A stretch of 64,000 nucleotides of DNA from the NCBI GenBank assembly GCA_024402335.1, contig JAKSTZ010000003.1:62001-126000 (forward strand), in the 5' to 3' direction. Position 1 is the first letter of the stretch; every line of letters begins with the position of its first letter. The position numbers and the translations under genes were made by a program. The notes under the pieces were generated by a model. The model saw only the letters and a list, made by a program, of their open reading frames with translations. It searched no databases and was not told the DNA's origin. This DNA is from Bacteroidales bacterium. Its GTDB lineage: Bacteria; Bacteroidota; Bacteroidia; Bacteroidales; UBA1715. This document shows positions 61,208 to 64,000 of the stretch, one piece after another.

Positions 61208-63574
61208 ATGAAGAAGATTATCGTGTTATTCTATGCGACAATTGTGTCGTGCTTGCTGTACTCACAATCGTTTGACTATGAATGGAGAGAAATAACAAGC
61301 AAGTATGCAAGATTAGAAATAGAGAAGAAAGCATATACAAAGAATGGTAGAGTTGTTGTTTTGACAACTGAAGGGTGGTTGGCAGAAACAATTGATTCAG
61401 GAAAAACATGGAATGCAACATACGATGTGATGAATTTAAATGAAAATATATATACAAGAGTGGCTGAATACAGCAGTGAGTCAGTTATATTAAGTTTTTC
61501 ACCTGATTCGCTTCATGGATTTTTGAATGCCATATACGTCAAAGATAATGTTCCCTATAATATACATCTTTTTAGTACTGATGGCGGACATACTTGGGAG
61601 CCTTCCCAAACGGTTATTGATAATAAAAATAAAATATTAAAAACTGTATGGAGAGATGATGAAACTATGTTTGCTGGTGTATTTAATTCTGACTTCAAAG
61701 AATTATATTTATATAAAAGTATTGACGCAGGAAATCATTGGGAGAAAATAACAGATAACTTATTGTTTCATACGCTGGATTATGATACTCCTGAAGTTTA
61801 TATGGCATTTGTCAATGAACAATTAGGCTATATATTCACGTGGGGAGGATATTATGTTACGACTGATGGTGGAAATTCATGGATACGCAATACATTGGAG
61901 ATTATACCGAAATATCTTTTCCAGTTTAATAATGGACAAATACTTTTGACCGTTTATAGTTCAGTAGAAAAGACGATAAGTGGTTGTAAAATAATTAATT
62001 TCCCTAATACATCAGACAACTCATTCAATACTCCAGTTTTTTTATATGACTTAGGAAATGGAAGTGTTAAAGGATTTCTATCGGGAAGTGGTATGGGAGA
62101 ATTTATTATATCTACAGATAGTTTATTAACATGGGAATATTCACAAGATGCATTTTTAATACCACCATCTGATATAGACAATAAAATGTCTGAATATATC
62201 TATTGGGGGAATATGCAATGCAGTGCATTATACGTTAAATCATCACAAGATTTGTACATAATAGGGAAACAAAATGGTCGTTTGTTTCGTTCATCAGATG
62301 GTGGAGAAACGTGGTCGTATAAAGATTTCAATACAACATTATACACAATGCAGTTTTTCCAAAATGATGTTATTTATATGTCCAGTTCTGACAGTTTGTT
62401 CATCTCTCGTGATGGAGGAGATACGTGGACTGGAAAATATCAGTATTGGTCGGGGGCAATAGGTAACAAACGTATGCAATTTTTCTCGGAAAAATTTGGT
62501 TACATTTATGATGACTATAGACTTTTCCAGACACATGATGGTGGAGATTCATGGAAAGAAATAGAAATTATAGGAGATGAATTTTGGGATTATGGTGGCA
62601 CTTTGAATGGGTGTTTTGCAAACGAGCGTTCGGGTTTATTTCGAAGTGAAAATTCCAAAATAATAATGGCTGCAAACATTGACTCAGAAAAAAACACTGT
62701 AGATTTTTCTGTGGTAACGAGTACTGATATAAAAGGAACAAAACCAATAATTAACATAACATGTCATAATTACCAATGGATATTAACGGATTCTTGGTCT
62801 GGTTATATTTATACGTGCGACACGAACTATTCCCTAAAAATAGTGGCAGAACCAGAGAATTATCATAGAACAAACCCATATAATACTTTGTTGAATTATG
62901 GAGATGGTTTATTTCTTCTAACTGAATTATCCGAACGTACAGAAAACAATACTGCATATGCAAGTTTTGATAATGGGAATACGTGGCAGACAGTCTCTTT
63001 TATAAGCCCAATGGTAAATATAATTGAAAAATCTGATAATCCCAATGTGTTGTATGCTTGTTCTAGTACAAGAAACTTTCGAATATATAAAGGTGTTCAC
63101 AAAGTACGTACTTCAGATTCATCTTTTGAAAAACAAGAAAACGGCACAATTCAATGCTCCATAAGCAATGCAGAAAATCAAACCTATACTGCAAAGGTTT
63201 TAGTAGAACAAGTAAATGGTATTTCTATCGTGGTAAATGAGAACATAGAAATAAAATCGGGAGAAGCATTTGTAATTACATTGCCACAAAATATAATTGC
63301 AAACTATGTTATAAAAGTAATCCCAGAGGACGAAGATGTTTATGAAATGGTGCAGAGCCAAGAGTTTATAGTACATGGTGGCAGTAGTGCCATAGAAGCT
63401 ATGTCTTCTGATAACATGGAAATTCGTGTAGAAAACAGAATAATACGATGCAATTGCGAGAATTATGTTATTTACAATGTAACTGGGCAAAAAATGCAAA
63501 ACAACATATCGTTGCCAACAGGAACATATTCTGTGCAATGCGGAACACAAATAGAAAAAGTTGTGGTGAAATAA
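61208..63574 (+). CDS. T9SS-secreted BNR/YCF48-like beta-propeller protein
   Basis: A 788-residue secreted protein: signal peptide (1-19, ending LLYSQ), then repeated Asp-box-like motifs typical of sialidase/sortilin/YCF48 propellers (IDSGKTWNA, STDGGHTWEP, SIDAGNHWEK, SSDGGETWSY, SRDGGDTWTG, THDGGDSWKE) across about residues 55-560. The end, YNVTGQKMQ followed by SLPTGTYSV, is a short type A T9SS sorting domain, so it is exported and surface-linked or released. A glycosidase active site is not evident. It is 6 bp downstream of the 129-residue gene. Confidence 0.8.
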   Translation: MKKIIVLFYATIVSCLLYSQSFDYEWREITSKYARLEIEKKAYTKNGRVVVLTTEGWLAETIDSGKTWNATYDVMNLNENIYTRVAEYSSESVILSFSPDSLHGFLNAIYVKDNVPYNIHLFSTDGGHTWEPSQTVIDNKNKILKTVWRDDETMFAGVFNSDFKELYLYKSIDAGNHWEKITDNLLFHTLDYDTPEVYMAFVNEQLGYIFTWGGYYVTTDGGNSWIRNTLEIIPKYLFQFNNGQILLTVYSSVEKTISGCKIINFPNTSDNSFNTPVFLYDLGNGSVKGFLSGSGMGEFIISTDSLLTWEYSQDAFLIPPSDIDNKMSEYIYWGNMQCSALYVKSSQDLYIIGKQNGRLFRSSDGGETWSYKDFNTTLYTMQFFQNDVIYMSSSDSLFISRDGGDTWTGKYQYWSGAIGNKRMQFFSEKFGYIYDDYRLFQTHDGGDSWKEIEIIGDEFWDYGGTLNGCFANERSGLFRSENSKIIMAANIDSEKNTVDFSVVTSTDIKGTKPIINITCHNYQWILTDSWSGYIYTCDTNYSLKIVAEPENYHRTNPYNTLLNYGDGLFLLTELSERTENNTAYASFDNGNTWQTVSFISPMVNIIEKSDNPNVLYACSSTRNFRIYKGVHKVRTSDSSFEKQENGTIQCSISNAENQTYTAKVLVEQVNGISIVVNENIEIKSGEAFVITLPQNIIANYVIKVIPEDEDVYEMVQSQEFIVHGGSSAIEAMSSDNMEIRVENRIIRCNCENYVIYNVTGQKMQNNISLPTGTYSVQCGTQIEKVVVK

Positions 63575-63588
63575 CTTTTAATTATCAA

Positions 63589-63618
63589 TTGTCCATTATC
63601 AATTATCATTTATTTTTG
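63589..63618 (+). promoter_or_regulatory. Promoter of clpP: TTG-N19-TATTTTTG
   Basis: TTG at 63589-63591 lies in a heptamer repeat (ATTATCAATTGTCCATTATC) and is exactly 19 bp before TATTTTTG at 63611-63618. The leader to the ATG at 63701 would be about 80 bases. Confidence 0.65.
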
Positions 63619-63700
63619 CAAAAAAAGAAACAATTCTGTCTATGGTGCTTGACAAATTAGTTGGAATAGGTATTATTAGTCAGAATAAATACAAAACAAT

Positions 63701-64000
63701 ATGAATAAAGATTTTAGAAATTTTGCGACCAAACATCTTGGTATTAACGGATTGGCTTTAGATCAATATGTGTCAGCCATGGAAGGTAGTTACATTTCTC
63801 CGACTATTATAGAAGAACGTCAGTTGAATGTGGCAACTATGGATATATTCTCTCGTTTGATGATGGATAGAATCATTTTCCTTGGTTCTCCAATCGACGA
63901 TTATGTAGCAAATATCGTCCAAGGCCAATTGTTGTATTTGGAATCTGCAGATTCAAGTAAGGATATTCAAATATATTTGAACTCTCCTGGTGGATCGGTT
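63701..64000 (+). CDS. clpP: ATP-dependent Clp protease proteolytic subunit, 3' partial
   Basis: The first 100 codons of ClpP, the serine peptidase chamber that works with ClpX. MNKDFRNFATKHLGINGL is the Bacteroidota ClpP beginning; MDRIIFLGSPIDDYVANIVQGQLLYLES and DIQIYLNSPGGSV are the conserved body. The active-site Ser and His lie beyond the window. It is a single gene start with its own promoter, and trigger factor or clpX may be near it outside the window. Confidence 0.93.
   Translation, partial: MNKDFRNFATKHLGINGLALDQYVSAMEGSYISPTIIEERQLNVATMDIFSRLMMDRIIFLGSPIDDYVANIVQGQLLYLESADSSKDIQIYLNSPGGSV

Noticed and set aside
1..64000. tRNA, rRNA and riboswitch genes
   Set aside because: I looked through the gaps for cloverleaf-like CCA-less tRNA patterns and known leader structures and found none I could support.

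Overview
The window comes from a low-GC member of the Bacteroidales (Bacteroidota). The evidence is: TAnnTTTG-type -7 promoter boxes upstream of many genes; two secreted proteins with C-terminal type IX secretion (T9SS) sorting domains; a type III glutamine synthetase; LL-diaminopimelate aminotransferase; SPII lipoproteins with almost no charge before the Cys; and the many AAA_14/DUF4143 ATPases typical of this order. Genus cannot be fixed from the sequence alone. No tRNA, rRNA, CRISPR array, transposase or integrase was seen.

Layout. (1) 1-8430: housekeeping and envelope genes: a DUF819 membrane protein (5' cut by the window), corA, a minus-strand set of lipoprotein or secreted genes (LEA14-like, a 494-residue unknown, an FKBP-type PPIase), another lipoprotein, and alaS. 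(2) 8430-45081: a long surface-polysaccharide region broken up by repeats. It holds a Wzt-type ABC ATPase, a dTDP-3-acetamido-sugar module (two FdtA-like ketoisomerases, an N-acetyltransferase, a PLP aminotransferase), many glycosyltransferases (GT2, GT4, GT61, a GT-C-like membrane enzyme with a GtrB-like partner), trimeric beta-helix acetyltransferases, an AT3 acyltransferase, a methyltransferase, a FemAB/GNAT-like protein, a polysaccharide deacetylase and the UDP-GlcNAc 2-epimerase wecB. Inside it sits a non-polysaccharide block with a T9SS protein, rimO and an M23 peptidase. (3) 45300-58585: nitrogen metabolism: a PurF-like amidotransferase, dapL, glnN (GSIII), gltB, gltD and asnB, with good intrinsic terminators. 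(4) 58746-64000: an OmpA/TSP3 outer-membrane protein, a short unknown gene, a T9SS-secreted beta-propeller protein and the start of clpP.

The most unusual signal concerns five AAA_14/DUF4143 ATPase genes (8671, 18947, 23803, 33864, and 43780 on the minus strand). Each is immediately preceded by its own tandem array of direct repeats with period 22, 23, 32, 33 or 33 bp, close to two or three helical turns. The arrays differ in sequence from gene to gene, but all end at or within about 35 bp of a TAnnTTTG box that lies 15-24 bp before the ATPase start codon. Four of the five ATPases are read into polysaccharide genes, one through a 4-bp ATGA overlap and one with a 7-bp gap. This looks like a family of self-contained, iteron-controlled ATPase modules placed as promoters in front of surface-sugar genes. 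I know of no description of it; its function is inference.

Other repeated structure: a MITE-like element with about 20-bp terminal inverted repeats (three copies plus a fragment); a dispersed GC-rich hairpin used as a gene-end terminator; heptamer ATTGAYA runs that place TTG at the -33 position of several promoters; a palindrome inserted in frame inside a glycosyltransferase; and a frameshifted GxxExxY gene between two copies of a palindromic element.
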